DNA of 64,000 nt from Lycorma delicatula. Taxonomy: Eukaryota; Arthropoda; Insecta; Hemiptera; Fulgoridae. The notes under the pieces are model-generated. The model saw only the letters and a program-made list of their open reading frames with translations, was not told the origin of the DNA and did not search any database. The translations under genes were made by a program, and so were the position numbers. Of this stretch, positions 23,597 through 36,189 are shown piece by piece. The stretch lies in assembly GCF_047948215.1 (NCBI RefSeq), contig NC_134463.1:51838701-51902700 (forward strand). The letters run 5' to 3'. How positions within the stretch are numbered: position 1 is the first letter of the stretch; each line of letters opens with the position of its first letter.

Positions 23597-24477
23597 CAGT
23601 GAAATCTCCTTATTCGCGCTTAGCGACCTATTCGCGATTTCGTTATTCACGGTGTAATATTTTGCGATGTCTTTTCGGTATTTGCGGCTAAAATTTCCCG
23701 TATTCGCTTACATTATGTAGTGATATCAAAAAATAAAAATATTAAAAGATTTAACGGCGCAGGTAGAGCATAAACGTGAAGAGGTAGAAGATACAACCCC
23801 TGGAAAACAGTTAAATGTCAAAACGCTTATTGAAACCTATACCATGATCTTATCCAGTTTTTTATAAATGCTGATCCATCTTTCATTAGAAGCGAATCAT
23901 CTTTCATTAGAATCTTTAAGCGTAAAATTGAAGATGCCATGCATTAATCCGCAGAACTTCACACGGATTTAAAAACAAGAGCGAGACAAGGAAAAATTAC
24001 AAAGTTTTGTAAATCCAATCCAAAATACTGTAGATTATTTTTGTAAATTTCCTTTACAGTATTTTAGTTTTAGTGTACGTAGTACTGTAGTGCTGTTTTC
24101 TTGACTTTTAAGGCGATTACCGAGTTCGATTTGGACATGTAGTACCGGTTTCTATTACATTACATATTGTACGGACTGTAGAGAATTTTTAAATCAAACA
24201 GTTCGTTAAGTGCTTACGAGTAAATTAGGGAATATACTGTATTTTGTAAAATATGTTTTTGTGTAGTATACGTATGTACTGTACTAAATCAGTGCTTATA
24301 ATTAATGTTGTTTGTAATTCATCAATAACATCGCCGTAAGTTAGTACGCATGATTTTCTTTTCATTTTACATAGAAACCTAACCATTCTTCCTTAAATGA
24401 GCATTAGTTCCGTTTTATGTTCGCGGTTTTCTGTATTTTTATGGTCTCTAACCTCCGCGAATAAGGATATTTTACTA
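23597..24477. mobile_element. pogo/Tigger-like DNA element with TIRs
   Basis: Both ends lie next to TA (23,595-23,596 and 24,478-24,479). The left end reads CAGTGAAATCTCCTTATTCG; the right end, reverse-complemented, reads TAGTAAAATATCCTTATTCG, and both continue with CG. Further TTCGC phrases sit just inside the left end. The interior has a short protein-like piece on the plus strand (about 23,900-24,010; FKRKIEDAMH, then AELHTDLKTRARQGKITKFC after frame changes). It could be a remnant of a pogo-type transposase, but no catalytic residues are seen. TA targets and terminal CAGT-AAA fit the pogo/Tigger group. Confidence 0.8.
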
Positions 24478-24484
24478 TAATGTA

Positions 24485-27400
24485 TATGAAATAGTTTTAC
24501 GTGAGTTAGATTATTAATATTTTTAAAAAAATTAGGGTTGAATTATTAAAAGTATAAATTTATTACAATAAATTAACGATTTATTTTTTATTTCGAAAAT
24601 AAATAAACTAAATAGTAGTAAAATACTTCTTTGTTGTTAAAAATTAGTAAAATTAAAAACAAAGTACAAAAAGTAAGTTCCAACCTCCTGCTGGTAAGTC
24701 CACTGCTAAACTTTTTATGACTTTAAACTTTTGTAAAGTTATATTATAATATATTTCACTTACTAACAACCGATTCTTTTTATTTTTAATTCTACAACTC
24801 CAGAATTGTTTGAATACTATTTTTATTAATTGTTATGCTTTTTTTAACATAAATTACTAAAAGTCACTCTCCTCTGCAATAAAATCACAGTTTATTCATA
24901 ATTATACTTCGAATCGAGATTTTTAAAGTAAATTTTGAATTTAATTAATATTTTTAAGAGTACTTGATATTAAAATCTAACTAAAATTTGTCTGTAAACA
25001 ACTAAAATTAATTCAAATTTTATTACAATACTTTTCAATTATGTTTATTTTGCTTTTATTTCGTGATTTTCAAAAAACATTCTTTAATTTCAAATATAGA
25101 GAAAAACGTCTGTGCTACATACTATACAAAAATATACAGACTTTTATGTTTAAAATAATATTTAATTTGATATAAAAGAAAATTAAAAAATAAACAATAG
25201 TATCTTAAGTAATATTTCTATGACAAACCATTTGATGTCTCATTGTAATAATGCATAACTGGCTGAGACATAATTTGATGTCTCATGGCAGTCAACCTGT
25301 TAAAAAATACAATATCCACATCTTTTAAACCAGAAAACAAAACTGTTACTTCTGCTGACAAAACGTTCTTGATAATTATTCTTCTTTTGCCACGTTTTTA
25401 ATAAATGCCGAACCATTTGAAAAGTTTTCTCACCAATTTATTTAAAACACTATTAAACGGTTTTCTTTTACAGAAAAAATATTACTTTGCCAATCAATAT
25501 TGTGCTCAAAGCACAATATTGATTGGCAAAACAAAACTATTTGTAGTTTTCATTAACTGTTTTTGAAATGTAGATTTTTTATATTTAGTATCTTCATGAA
25601 TTTACCTTTTTTTTACTTCATGTAAATTATTTTATAAATAATTAATATCGACTTTAACTACTTCTACCTTTTATTATATAATTAATTTCATTTTCCATGA
25701 TGCTACTCTATGATTTTACCACGGTTTTCCTTTGATTCATACAGACAAATGCTGGGCGGCAGTTCCATTTTTTATAAGTGGAGTATTCCACTTATTTATA
25801 TTATAAGTGATCACTTTTTTTTATAAGAGGACTAATCCTTGACATGATTTATTAATTTTCCGAACAGAATTAAAATTTTTCAAAAATGTAACTTAATTCA
25901 AAATTTATCCAGCCAAATTTCATTATTTTAGGTTAAGCCAGCGAGATATATATCCAAATAAATACCATAAAACTTATATAAATACAGAAGAAATTAAATA
26001 CATTTATAGGTAAAAATACAAACATTTCGTTATCAAGAATTTCATATTTCTGGGATCAGGGTAAAAATAAAAATAAAATTTACAGCAGAAGAAAACTTTT
26101 GGCTGAAATATTCTCCATGTTTTTTATTGTAAAGTTCGGGAGAAAATATTGGTTATAGAAAAGAATAAATTAAAATTAAATGTTTTTTAAGTTTCAATTA
26201 ATTCTCTCAACCATTATTTATTGTCATACAACCCATAATGTAAAATCAAATAATTTTTAATTCGTTTCTATACTGGACTATTTAGACGATTAAAATTTAA
26301 TGAATTTTATTATAATGAAAATTATTAATGAATTTAAATAAACTAGTAACAGGTGAAATCAATATTTAAACAACTTTTGTTTGCCTTTATCATAAAGTGC
26401 ACTTCTGTGTAATCAAAGAGAATAACATAGGCAGGTGTAGTATAAAGGGAGAGAAATACAGAGAAGGCTAGAGTATAAATAGAATGTGATACACTGAAGG
26501 AGGAAGAAAGAAGGAAAACAAGTACTGTTAAATCTGAAATGGACCACAAAATAAATAAGACTCAGCATTCAACCACTACTGTGTGTTCCCCTTTAATGTT
26601 AGTTAACCCATCCTTTGCGCACGCAGCCAGGCAACGACCTTTCTCTAGCAATACTAACAGTAATAATAATAATAGTACCAATAATATTACGAGAGAAGAC
26701 ATTAATTTCAACACTAACGCAAAAATTTACATTTTTTACTCTATTACTTATTCAGCCCTTCATTATTATTTTACCAAGTCTAAACTGTATATTTGTTGTT
26801 TTTACGCAGTTAATTAATATTAACTCTAAATATTTAGCAATAAAAAAAAAACAATAATGGCTTGAAATTCTTCTTGAAGTAGTTTAAATAAATATATTAA
26901 ATATTCTTCTGTTTTTTGGGTTGTTTAATTGGACTTGTACATACTAGAATGAAAAAAAATTTGCATAACTGTGTCACCAAGTCTCAAATAATATTTTATT
27001 GAAACACTTGTAATTAGAAAATAAAAGAAGAAGAGTAAAAAGAAAAATGGAAGGAATATTTTTTACAAATTTGTCTCTACAAAGTTAGAATTACCAGCAA
27101 TCAAAATAATTATTCTTTTAAATATAGTTCCGATTTCAACTTTGTATTAAATTTTGTTCGAAGTACATGCTATAAAACGGAAACCTCTTTTTAAAGTAGA
27201 ACCTCATTTAAAAAAGACGTAAAATTTTAATTTCTTTATACTTTTTCAAGTTGTTAAAAAAATATAAGGTAAGAGTTCTTTTTAGATTATCCTTCCATTC
27301 ATCCAAAATAAAGAAAAAAGACTCTCGTGGATCAGCCTATATGTTAATACTTGCCTCATTCTTAATTAAATGATAATTACAAAAAATAAATTCACCCAAT

Positions 27401-27570
27401 AGTAACCCAAAGAATACAAATAGTGAGGGAGGTAGAATATTTCAACTTCTCGCTTTTCCCATTTACTACTTTTTATTCACTAATGAACTAATGAAGAAAA
27501 GGAACGATGTAAATGTCATCAGTTGATGATATACTAACAAAATTTCTTTCTTTCATTTCATTGTACTTAT
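24485..27570. other. AT-rich DNA, one hairpin, no gene seen
   Basis: Apart from the perfect hairpin listed separately and a 9 bp inverted repeat (ATAAGTGGA / TCCACTTAT) near 25,780, I see no feature. Two overlapping plus-strand open frames at 26.5-26.9 kb have no recognisable motif. Confidence 0.45.
25486..25530. repeat. perfect 21 bp inverted repeat with 3 nt loop
   Basis: Arms 25,486-25,506 and 25,510-25,530 are exact reverse complements, beginning TTTGCCAATCAATATTGTG, with loop CAA. The adjoining bases diverge. No repeat family is recognised around it. Confidence 0.97.
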
Positions 27571-27576
27571 TATACA

Positions 27577-27930
27577 GAGTGAGTAACATTAAGACCAAAC
27601 CCATAACGTAACCGCTGCAGTATTGGTAGGTTATGTTGGAATGAAATTTTATAAATGATACTGATAAATTAAATAAGAAACACGTAAAATGTAATTCAAA
27701 TGTTGCATTTATTTACCTTATTCTTACAAAAGATGTTCAAAATGACCATTCTGGGCACCTTTGTGTTCGACTGATAATATTGAGATATTAAGTAGATGAG
27801 TATATTAAGTATATATACGACTCGTTGTAACTTTGCCCGCACTATATGATTACCGGCGTTACCGGGCGCAGTCAGATGTTGGGACAGTAAGAGCAAGCGA
27901 AACTCGACCTTCCCGTTGGCCATAAAGTCT
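27577..27930 (-). pseudogene. Tc1/mariner-like transposase C-terminal fragment
   Basis: The plus-strand left edge reads ATACAGAGTGAGTAACATTAAG, reminiscent of the TIR of the 18.2 kb element (CAGAGTGATTC). On the minus strand a 75-codon frame (27,923-27,696) carries RLLLLSQHLTAPGNAGNHIV, RAKLQRVVYILNI and a terminal stretch ending in an ILNIFCKN-like tail. I cannot find the opposite TIR. Assignment rests on TIR-like sequence and general appearance. Confidence 0.35.
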
Positions 27931-28239
27931 GGACCTTATTACTTTGGTTTGTAAATATTACTAACTGATATTTTTTACTGATATATTTGGAACTGATATT
28001 CCAAATATTTATAATTATATTTTTATTAAACTGTAGTTTATTCATTAAAAATATAAACTTATTTTATAAAGAAAAATTGTTATTATTACCCACAATTTTT
28101 TAAAAATTAAAGTTTTTAATTTTTTTTTTAATATGAAACACTAAAATTAGATAATTTAATAAAAGAATATATTTTTTTTTAAAAATCAAGCAAATTTTAA
28201 TAAAATTCTACACAATAACTTTGATTTTAAAGTGGAAAA

Positions 28240-29300
28240 ATGCATGTGTATATGTTACATATCATAAAAAAATACGATGAAACTTATTTTATGTAGTCGA
28301 CATAAAATGAGATACCCACCCGTTAAGAAAGAGACTGTCATTTTCAGGAATAACAAGCATCCCATGTGACGTTTACAGTGGTGAAAGTGAAAATTTTACA
28401 AAGGTGAAAGGTGTGAAATTGAAAAGTTTCTTCTGAAACTGATAAATAAGATTGCTTTTTCTTGCTTTCTTGAATAAACCATTATTTTAAATTTTATTTT
28501 ATATTATTTTTTTGTTTTTGGTATATAAACAGAGTAGTATATACGGAAGGTGATATATAATAAAAACCTATGTAAATATAGAATAGACCCAGTAATTGAT
28601 TTTTACATTCTCTTCATGGCTTCGCTCTTAAAATAAATAATCAGAATTACAAACGTAAATTACCATCACAGTGTTACCAAATCTCATAAAGATTGATTTT
28701 ATACCGATAGCATAAAACGCCCAAAATATAAAAAAAAATGTTTCTTTACTCCTTAAAATAATAAAATTAATAAAACCCAAAAATATTTTTTTTTAGATAT
28801 TTATCTAAAGAGTATTGGGAAGCCCAAATCGAGTAAATATCTCGTTTAGTATAGTCGGAAACTGGAAAAATTTGCAATCATTGAACAAAATATTTTACCT
28901 TTCTTCACCCCTTTCAAGACGTTTCATGGTAAAAATAATTTTGAAACTCTTTTTTAGATATTCACATGAAGAATACACACACCAATTATCCATTTCATTC
29001 AGGGAAATTAAAAAAATTGTAAAATTTACTATTACCCTGTTTTAATCCTAAACTTGAAATTTCAAAAATCTAAAAATTGGATTTTAAATATTCACATGAA
29101 TACATACCAAAGATCAAGCTGATATCTTCATTTGTTTCTGAGAAATTAAAAAAAAAATAGCCGAGTTTCAAACAAAATTCTAAAATCAATTTCTTCTCTT
29201 TAAACTCTGAAATTAAAAAAAATACTTTCTGTATGTGCAATTTCACCGTAAGAAGAACACGTTTATAAATTTTCATGAATTTAACTTGTTATATTATACA
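28240..29300 (+). repeat. dispersed repeat, continuous copy with internal tandem units
   Basis: The first part (28,240-28,450; TAAAATGAGATACC and AATAACAAGCATCCC) aligns with 42,740-42,940. The second part (about 28,640-29,060; AATTACAAACGTAAATTACCA and AGATATTTATCTAAAGAGT) aligns with 45,285-45,680. Inside the second part there are two or three imperfect tandem units of about 130 bp marked by ATATTCACATGAA and GAAATTAAAAAAA. No coding sequence. The class is unknown. Confidence 0.6.
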
Positions 29301-31200
29301 TGATATCGTGTGAGCGAAATGAAGTACTGTAATGAATAAATAATTAATTATAACATAGGAGAATAATATATAGAAAATTTAGAAATATATTATTTAATGA
29401 GTAAAATTAGAATATTTTAATGAAAAGATTTTACACAAAACAGTTTTCATAACTACTGCTAGTAAAAATATAAAATGTAGATTTATAAATCAAGAAAAAT
29501 TCTTAAAAATATTTGAGATATTTTTTTAAAGCATAGAATATAAAGAAAACATGAACATTGGAAAAAGTACAAGAGAAAACTGAAGATTTTTAAATGCAAA
29601 ATAAAATGTTCGTTTTGTTATTTAGATTAACACGATATAATGTTTAACAAGTATACATTTTAAAACTATATAATATTAATGAAAAATTATAAAAGAAGCA
29701 GTATTTTTAAAAGAGAAAATTTTAAAAAATATTTTAAAAGAGAGATTTCTATTTAAGAAGAGAGAATTTTGTAACAGTATCATGAAAAAGGGAAAATAAG
29801 TTCCATGTTTTAAACGGCTATAATGAAATCTGTTTTTTTCCTTATTATTTATTCACACTTCCTCTTTCTTTTTCTTCTATATACCTTGTTATCCTCTCTT
29901 TTATGTTTTTTTTACTTTTACCTCTCATGAGGATAACGAAGTTGATAATAAACACGAAGCTATTTTAGAATAGACGAAAAAATTGGTCTAGAAGTAGATG
30001 GTTGGATGAGATTTTGATGATAATATAAAGATGAGTGTGAGTGGGTAAATAATTATTTTGGTGAATAGTGTCTTGAAGAAGGATTATTGAGGAAGAGCTG
30101 GGTTTCTCAACCCTGAATAACCTCAACGAGGGTTCTTCCTCAACGATCATTCTTACCTCAACGGGGGGCTGCAGCTCCTGGGCTGTAGTGCAAAAAAAGT
30201 TAATCCTATTGGTCTTTATTTAATAATTTAGTTCATTTGGTAGCCCAGAATCATGAAGAAGGTAAAAAATAATATAATGAACATACAAAAAGTAAAATGT
30301 ATCCACCAAATAATAAACGGAAGAAATGTATGTTTCAGTTAGAATAGAAAAAATATACGAATGATTTTATTTACTAAGAAATGAGAAAATTTAAGTTAAA
30401 GAGAAATGGAGAATACCATCATACCACTTGAATTACTAATGAAACAATGATATTATGCCATTTGTGACCAATCTTTATCGGAATATCTTCTTTTCAGTTA
30501 CTGTAAAATATTCATTTGAATGTAGGTCATGCAAGTAAATGCTAATAATATAATAATAATAATAAATAAAATAGTAATAATAATGTATTTTTGTTTTTAT
30601 ATATATATAAAAAGGCAATTAGTTAGCTGTATCTACTGTTTAATTTTTCGTACTATAGATAAAAATGAGCTAATAACATTACCTTTGTGTAAATATAACA
30701 AGAATAAATAAAAGTAATCATCAAATAACTGCTCAGAGGAAGTTTCCTTACACCATTTCCGCTTTCATTCTTCTCAATTTCCAACTAAAACTTAACCTTC
30801 GTGAGAATTCCAATTTCCTTTTAAACCATCAATAATTTTTAATTTTTTTGAGTTCTTTTCATCGCACTTTTATTGATCCTTTAAAATACTCTTGAACAAT
30901 CCTTTTCCTCTTATGATATTATTATCCATTTATTTAGCTTTCGTGGTCTGAATCTTAATTCAGACCACGAATTCATTACTTTTTGATTTTTCACTCTCTC
31001 TTCCTATATTATTATTTTTTTATCTTTTCCTTGTTCAAATTTTGTCCGGCTGCAGGCTATTTTTTATTTTTCGTATAATATTTAATTTTCATATCCAGTA
31101 GAAGTACGCTCCAAATAAAACAATTTCTTCAAATGTAAATATATTTATAAATAGTATTTCCTTAAATAAAATAAACTAAAATTGAAGAGAAAAATTAAAA
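29301..31200. other. AT-rich DNA with a possible hAT end and a hairpin
   Basis: CTGGGTTTCTCAACCCTGAA at about 30,099 followed by GGGGGGCTGCAGCTCC near 30,160 could be a hAT-type end but I find no partner. A 14 bp hairpin (arms 30,940-30,953 and 30,958-30,971, core CGTGGTCTGAAT) is perfect. Otherwise nothing is recognised. Confidence 0.4.
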
Positions 31201-31204
31201 AAAA

Positions 31205-32640
31205 ATTATTAGGATCCAAGAGTAGCTATGAAATTTGCAGCCGATCTCGCAATACTAACAGAAGATTTAAAATCTGCAGAAAAAAATATAAATTCATTGA
31301 ATGAAATGGCTGAAAAAACAGACCTAAGAATATCTTTCGAAAATCACAGTTCATAATAAACAAAAGATTTTATCTAAACACTTGAGAACAAGATACAATA
31401 AAATCAAAAGATCTGATAGTTTGAAGTACCTTGAAGAAATAATAGAGTCAAATGGATTAGATAAACTAGTCACTAAAACTATGATCACAAAATTCACAGG
31501 AGTTTATAGAACGATTAAGAGTATATAGAGCACTTCGGTGTAGAGTACTGTTTCTAAATAAAATTTGAATTTATCTAACTTTTTATCTTTAGTTTATTCA
31601 ACTTACCTTAAACCGTTTTGTTCAAAATTTAATTCTCTACAATTATTTTTAAATTTTATGGGTTTATTACCCATTTAACAATGTTATTGTGCGTCAAATA
31701 TAAAAAATAGGGATTTTTACCCCAATTTATTGATTGTCACCCAAAATTTTTCAAAACCTTCTACGAATATGGTTCTTGGACGTATTTTCTTCAATTTTTC
31801 GGCTCATAACCCACAAAAAATCGCTCATTCTGTCCCTTAATTAACGTTGTAGAAATTTCAGTACGACCTCATTTTACCAGGCTAGCTGAAATCCGAGCTA
31901 AATATTTCACTATCCGTAACTCGCAAACAAAGCATTTTAGAAAATATTTAATTTAATTTTTTTTTTAAATGTACGAACTTTTTCTATTCTTTTCACGAGT
32001 TGAATAGTAGAAAAGTCGCGGGAGAACATCGAGATACATTCTGTATATAACAAGAAACGAATCTCAAGATCGGAATGATTGAAGCATTACTCAACAATGG
32101 TAAGACCCAAGATACTATTCATGCCCGAATGCAAAACCGTAAACTATGAAGAGAAATAAACAACCTTGAAACATAGAAAGAAAAATTCTTGGACCCAGAA
32201 TAGCAGAAAATGGTTGGAAACTACAAAAAAGAGATGAAATTTACCGAAAGGTAAACAAACTGGTAGAGGCGATTAGGAAATTCATACTTTTCTTTTACGG
32301 ATACGTGATTGTAAAGGATGAAAACAGACTAATCAAGGAAATTTTTGACCAAGGAAACTACAGAAATCAAAAAATGGTTCAAAACGGTCAAAGAAGTTTT
32401 AAAAGAAGAAGAGATAGAAACGCACAAAATTACATGTATTTACGTTTAAATAAAAACTCGAAAAATGTGTAGAATTCCAGAAAAAAGAAGAAAAGGATGA
32501 ACCTATTCATCCTATTATTTTTGCCTTTTCTGACAAAGGCGAAAAAACACTCATACAAAATGAAAAAGTACTGGAAACAAAAGAAAAGAGATGCTACTAA
32601 GTAGAACTATTTATCGTGATCCTAAAGAATATGTCGATGA
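31205..32640 (+). pseudogene. LINE ORF2 fragment, split by a repeat
   Basis: 31,215-31,560 reads, across frames, MKFAADLAILTEDLKSAEKN, then NEMAEKTDLRISFE and SLKYLEEIIESNG: the palm and thumb of a LINE reverse transcriptase. The catalytic FADD motif has become FAAD, so the first metal-binding aspartate is lost. Coding resumes at about 32,030 with pieces like MPECKTVNYEEK, GWKL-RRDEIYRKVNKLVEA and KFILFFYGYVI, the post-RT region, ending near 32,640 (MKKYWKQKKR). The interval 31,565-32,025 does not fit the protein and looks like a later insertion. 5'-truncated, no endonuclease. Confidence 0.78.
31565..32025. repeat. sequence interrupting the LINE fragment
   Basis: Lies between two parts of one LINE coding sequence and carries no RT motif. 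It includes phrases such as GCTGAAATCCGAGCTAAATA and TATCCGTAACTCGCAAAC that read like a dispersed repeat. No TIRs or target duplication identified. Confidence 0.4.
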
Positions 32641-32649
32641 AAATAAAAA

Positions 32650-34005
32650 ATAAATATTAGGTAATATTTTAATGCTAACAAAAATATGAAACTTTTTTAT
32701 TTTTTAATGTTTCTTTTTTTATAAATGAAAATTAGATTATTTTTTTTTAATAAAAAAGATGTAGACGTAGGTATTTAAATTTTTGGATTGAAACATTGAA
32801 TACATTATAAAATGTTAATTTATAGTTTTTTTTTTTTTTTTTACTAAAAGAAAATCGATTAGGAAATGGCAGAAGAAATAAATGGAAAAGAGTAAAAATA
32901 AAAAGAATGACGTAGTTAATGCGTGCGCTCTGAGAGATTAAAAAGAAGGTCATCATACCGTTCATGTAATAAATATAAGAGCATGTTAGTGATTAAAAGA
33001 CAAAGTGAGAATAAAAGACGATGGGAAGTGGGTAAAAGAGCGTACTGAGGAAGTATGAGTGAATTTAAAAGAATTGCTAGATAGTCATTAGCAATTTATA
33101 AAATAATATTTCAAATCTTATGACAACATAAAAGTATTTTACAAAATTATAATTATTTACTCACGAAAAATTTAAACCGAGTTAATTTTTTTTTTAATTA
33201 TTTTTTTTAACCTAGCATTTTTAAGGTTATTAGTAAAAAAAATTCAGTTATCTAACTAACTATAAATGGTATCCTTTTTCTGATATTCAACAGGATGGAA
33301 ACTACACCAAATATCTTTTCAAATTAAATTTTTTTCTTATTTTTCTTTTTAATTATATTTATTAATATAATTAAAGCTGAATTTATTTATTTTTCTAATT
33401 AATTGAACATAATATTATATTATAAAAAGAATTCCCTTTTAATTTACAAAATTTTTGTTTTAAATAAATTAAAACTTTATTTTAATTCAAAATGCGATTA
33501 ATTTAATTAAGTAATTATTGGGTAAAATATTTAATAAAATTACGATGTTATATCATTTTTTAGATTCCAACAATGTAATTTTACTTGGGCGATGATAACG
33601 TGCAGACGTTTTTCGACCCCCCCCCCAAAAAAAAAAAATTATGTAATTTTACAATTGGTGAAAAATAATTTAATAAAAATACAGCAAATTAACAATCAGT
33701 TCAGCAAGATAATCGTAGAATAAGTAAATAAGATTTATATTTGAACTAACATTATGTAGTCAACAGACCCAGCGACTGGTGACTTGACGATAACAATGAA
33801 ATGAATAGAAGACACTCCGTACAGCCAGACCATAAAGTCACATAAACGTTAAGGTCACATTGAAACGATAACGCATCATGAGTTGTTTAAAAACAACCAG
33901 TTTCATTTAAGTATGTCAACTCAAAAAAAAGCTGGCAAATTATTATATGATTTTCCGGCTATTAATAATAAAAATTAAAACAGAATATATATATTTTAAA
34001 GGTGG
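32650..34005. other. AT-rich DNA without recognised features
   Basis: Only simple-sequence items are seen, including a C10-A12 junction at about 33,617-33,638. Confidence 0.5.
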
Positions 34006-34009
34006 ACAA

Positions 34010-34760
34010 TGAATTTTAAGAAAAACTTTTATAAAAATATTCATATATAGGTAAAACTTAACAAATTTTCTTAAATAAAGTTTTCTCTAAATCTTACACC
34101 TCCCCCCTTCAATAAACGCTAAATTAAAAAAAAATATCAAAAATCGTTTTTGTGTTAGGTACAAGATCTATACTTTTTTCCTGTATAACCAAAATTTACA
34201 ATTGGTTTCTCGTGATAAAACAATAAGTAAATAATAAATTAAAATATCTCCTGAGAGAGGGCCATCCACTGATGATCTCTCCACAAAACAAGTAATAAAT
34301 GATTGTAATAACAATAAACGTCCATGTTAATATAGTATGGTTTTTTTAATAAAAAAACAATTATAGAAATTTTTTTAATAGCTCGATCTATATATGAAGT
34401 ATTAACTATAAATAAATCTTTGAAAAATTTTTAAACCGAAGGAAGTTGCAGGGAAACAACGAAAAACAAATTTATCAATTTTAAGAGAGGGTTATTTTTT
34501 TGTATTTTTTTTTTTTTTTCTATATTTCATTGTCGGTAATAAATTTGCTTTAATAAAATATCTCTGAAGAAAGTTGAAACTGGTTTTTCGCAATACCCCG
34601 ACCCAGTAAAATATTTAAGAAAAAATAATTATATGATCAATGTCCCATATTTAGAAATATTTGAGTCAATTTTAAAGAAAATCGATTTTATCAGTCCTGA
34701 GAAATAAGGCCAAAGCAATTCGACAAACGTATGTACATACGTAGCAAATACGTTTATTTT
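34010..34760 (+). repeat. dispersed repeat, copy B (partner at 2,140-2,695)
   Basis: Shares ordered blocks with the 2.1 kb copy: AAGAAAAACTTTTAT, AAAGTTTTCTCTAAATCTTA followed by CACCTCC, and AATAAGGCCAAAGCAATTCG. Slightly longer, with extra sequence between blocks. Non-coding. Confidence 0.5.
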
Positions 34761-34769
34761 TGGAATATT

Positions 34770-36185
34770 TACAAAAATATTTGAAAACCCCGATACCTCA
34801 TTTCTGACATGATCTTAACCCTGTAATCTAGTTATATTCCCCGGAAAAGTAATATAGATTGATAAATAATACATGCAAATAAATATAAAAATTGGAATAA
34901 ATTCGATATGAAAATTTATATTTGTTTGCCTCTTTAGATATTGATGTAAACATTACTAACAGAATAAGTAAAAAGATATGTAAAAGATAACAAGACAGTA
35001 TACAATATGTAAGATAACAATATAAGAGATACAATATATAAGATATTTTACGTATAAAATATTTAAGTAAAAGATAAGTATAAAGATACAACGTTCACTT
35101 TGTACAACATATGAAAACATATAAGTGGTAACTGATGTTTAAAAATAGGTTACAGTAAAAGAAAATGCAAGCATTAAAAATAATTGGCAGTATGCAATTG
35201 TCTTTTCATCTTCAATAAAAACAATTTCTTTTAGTTCACTAGAAATAAAAATAAAATAAATGGTTTCCATTTGTAGCATTCTTCAGTGTAAGTATGTACT
35301 TACAGTTCAGAATAATTTAGAAAAAGTCAAATAATTAAAAAAAACTATCGTATGAAAATTTTATAGTCATCTGAAATAGTAACAAAATATCTGAATATTT
35401 GGATGTATTTTGTTAAAATTGGGTAATTTTCATATTTTTTTAAATATCGACTTGGGTATTAAATTTACATTTTTACATTGTAAATAAAGGCTTCATTTAT
35501 AAGATGCGGGAACCTCAATCGTCGTAAAATTACAGCGCAGGAAAATTTTTTTTTCTCTTGGTGAAGCAGGTATCACTTTTAAAAGGTTTGTCTATTTTTT
35601 GAGGTAAGACTTTTTAAATGGTTTTGTATTTTAGTATCACGTTCGTAACAAAAACATAAAATTATATTTCCTTAGAAAGTGGTTTTATAATGACGAGTAT
35701 TATATTAATTTATAATACTTTATTTTGTATTTGTTATTTGTGATTAAAGCTTTCTTTTAATCCGCAGCCATTCCCAAAACTTCTTATTTTTATAAGAAAA
35801 AAATCATGACTATTTAAAATATATAAAAAGCTATTTTTATAAAGATTAGTTTTTTAAATAACGTTAGAATAAAAATAGCGCCTAAAATATTAGGCAATGT
35901 ATTAAACAATTATATATGTTGAAAATTTTCCAGAAAATATTTTAAAACCTATGCCATTCAAAGATTTTGCAGGAAATTAATTTTGGAAATAAATCGGATT
36001 TGTTTTTGCACACTTTTGGCTCTTTAGAAAATGGAATATTAAAACATGTTTCAATCAGTATGTTCGACACTCTAGTCATATTATTTGGAGGGTTAAATTT
36101 TTAACAAAATATTTATTGAGTTACTAGGGCTTAGAAGTGGAACCCCTCTAAAATTGATTAATGAATTAATTTATTTATTTGTTGA
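34770..36185. other. AT-rich DNA without recognised features
   Basis: An 87-codon minus-strand frame at 34,828-35,091 is Tyr/Leu/Ile-rich and looks like chance in a region of repeated ATAAG/GATA phrases. Nothing else is seen. Confidence 0.5.
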
Positions 36186-36189
36186 CAAG

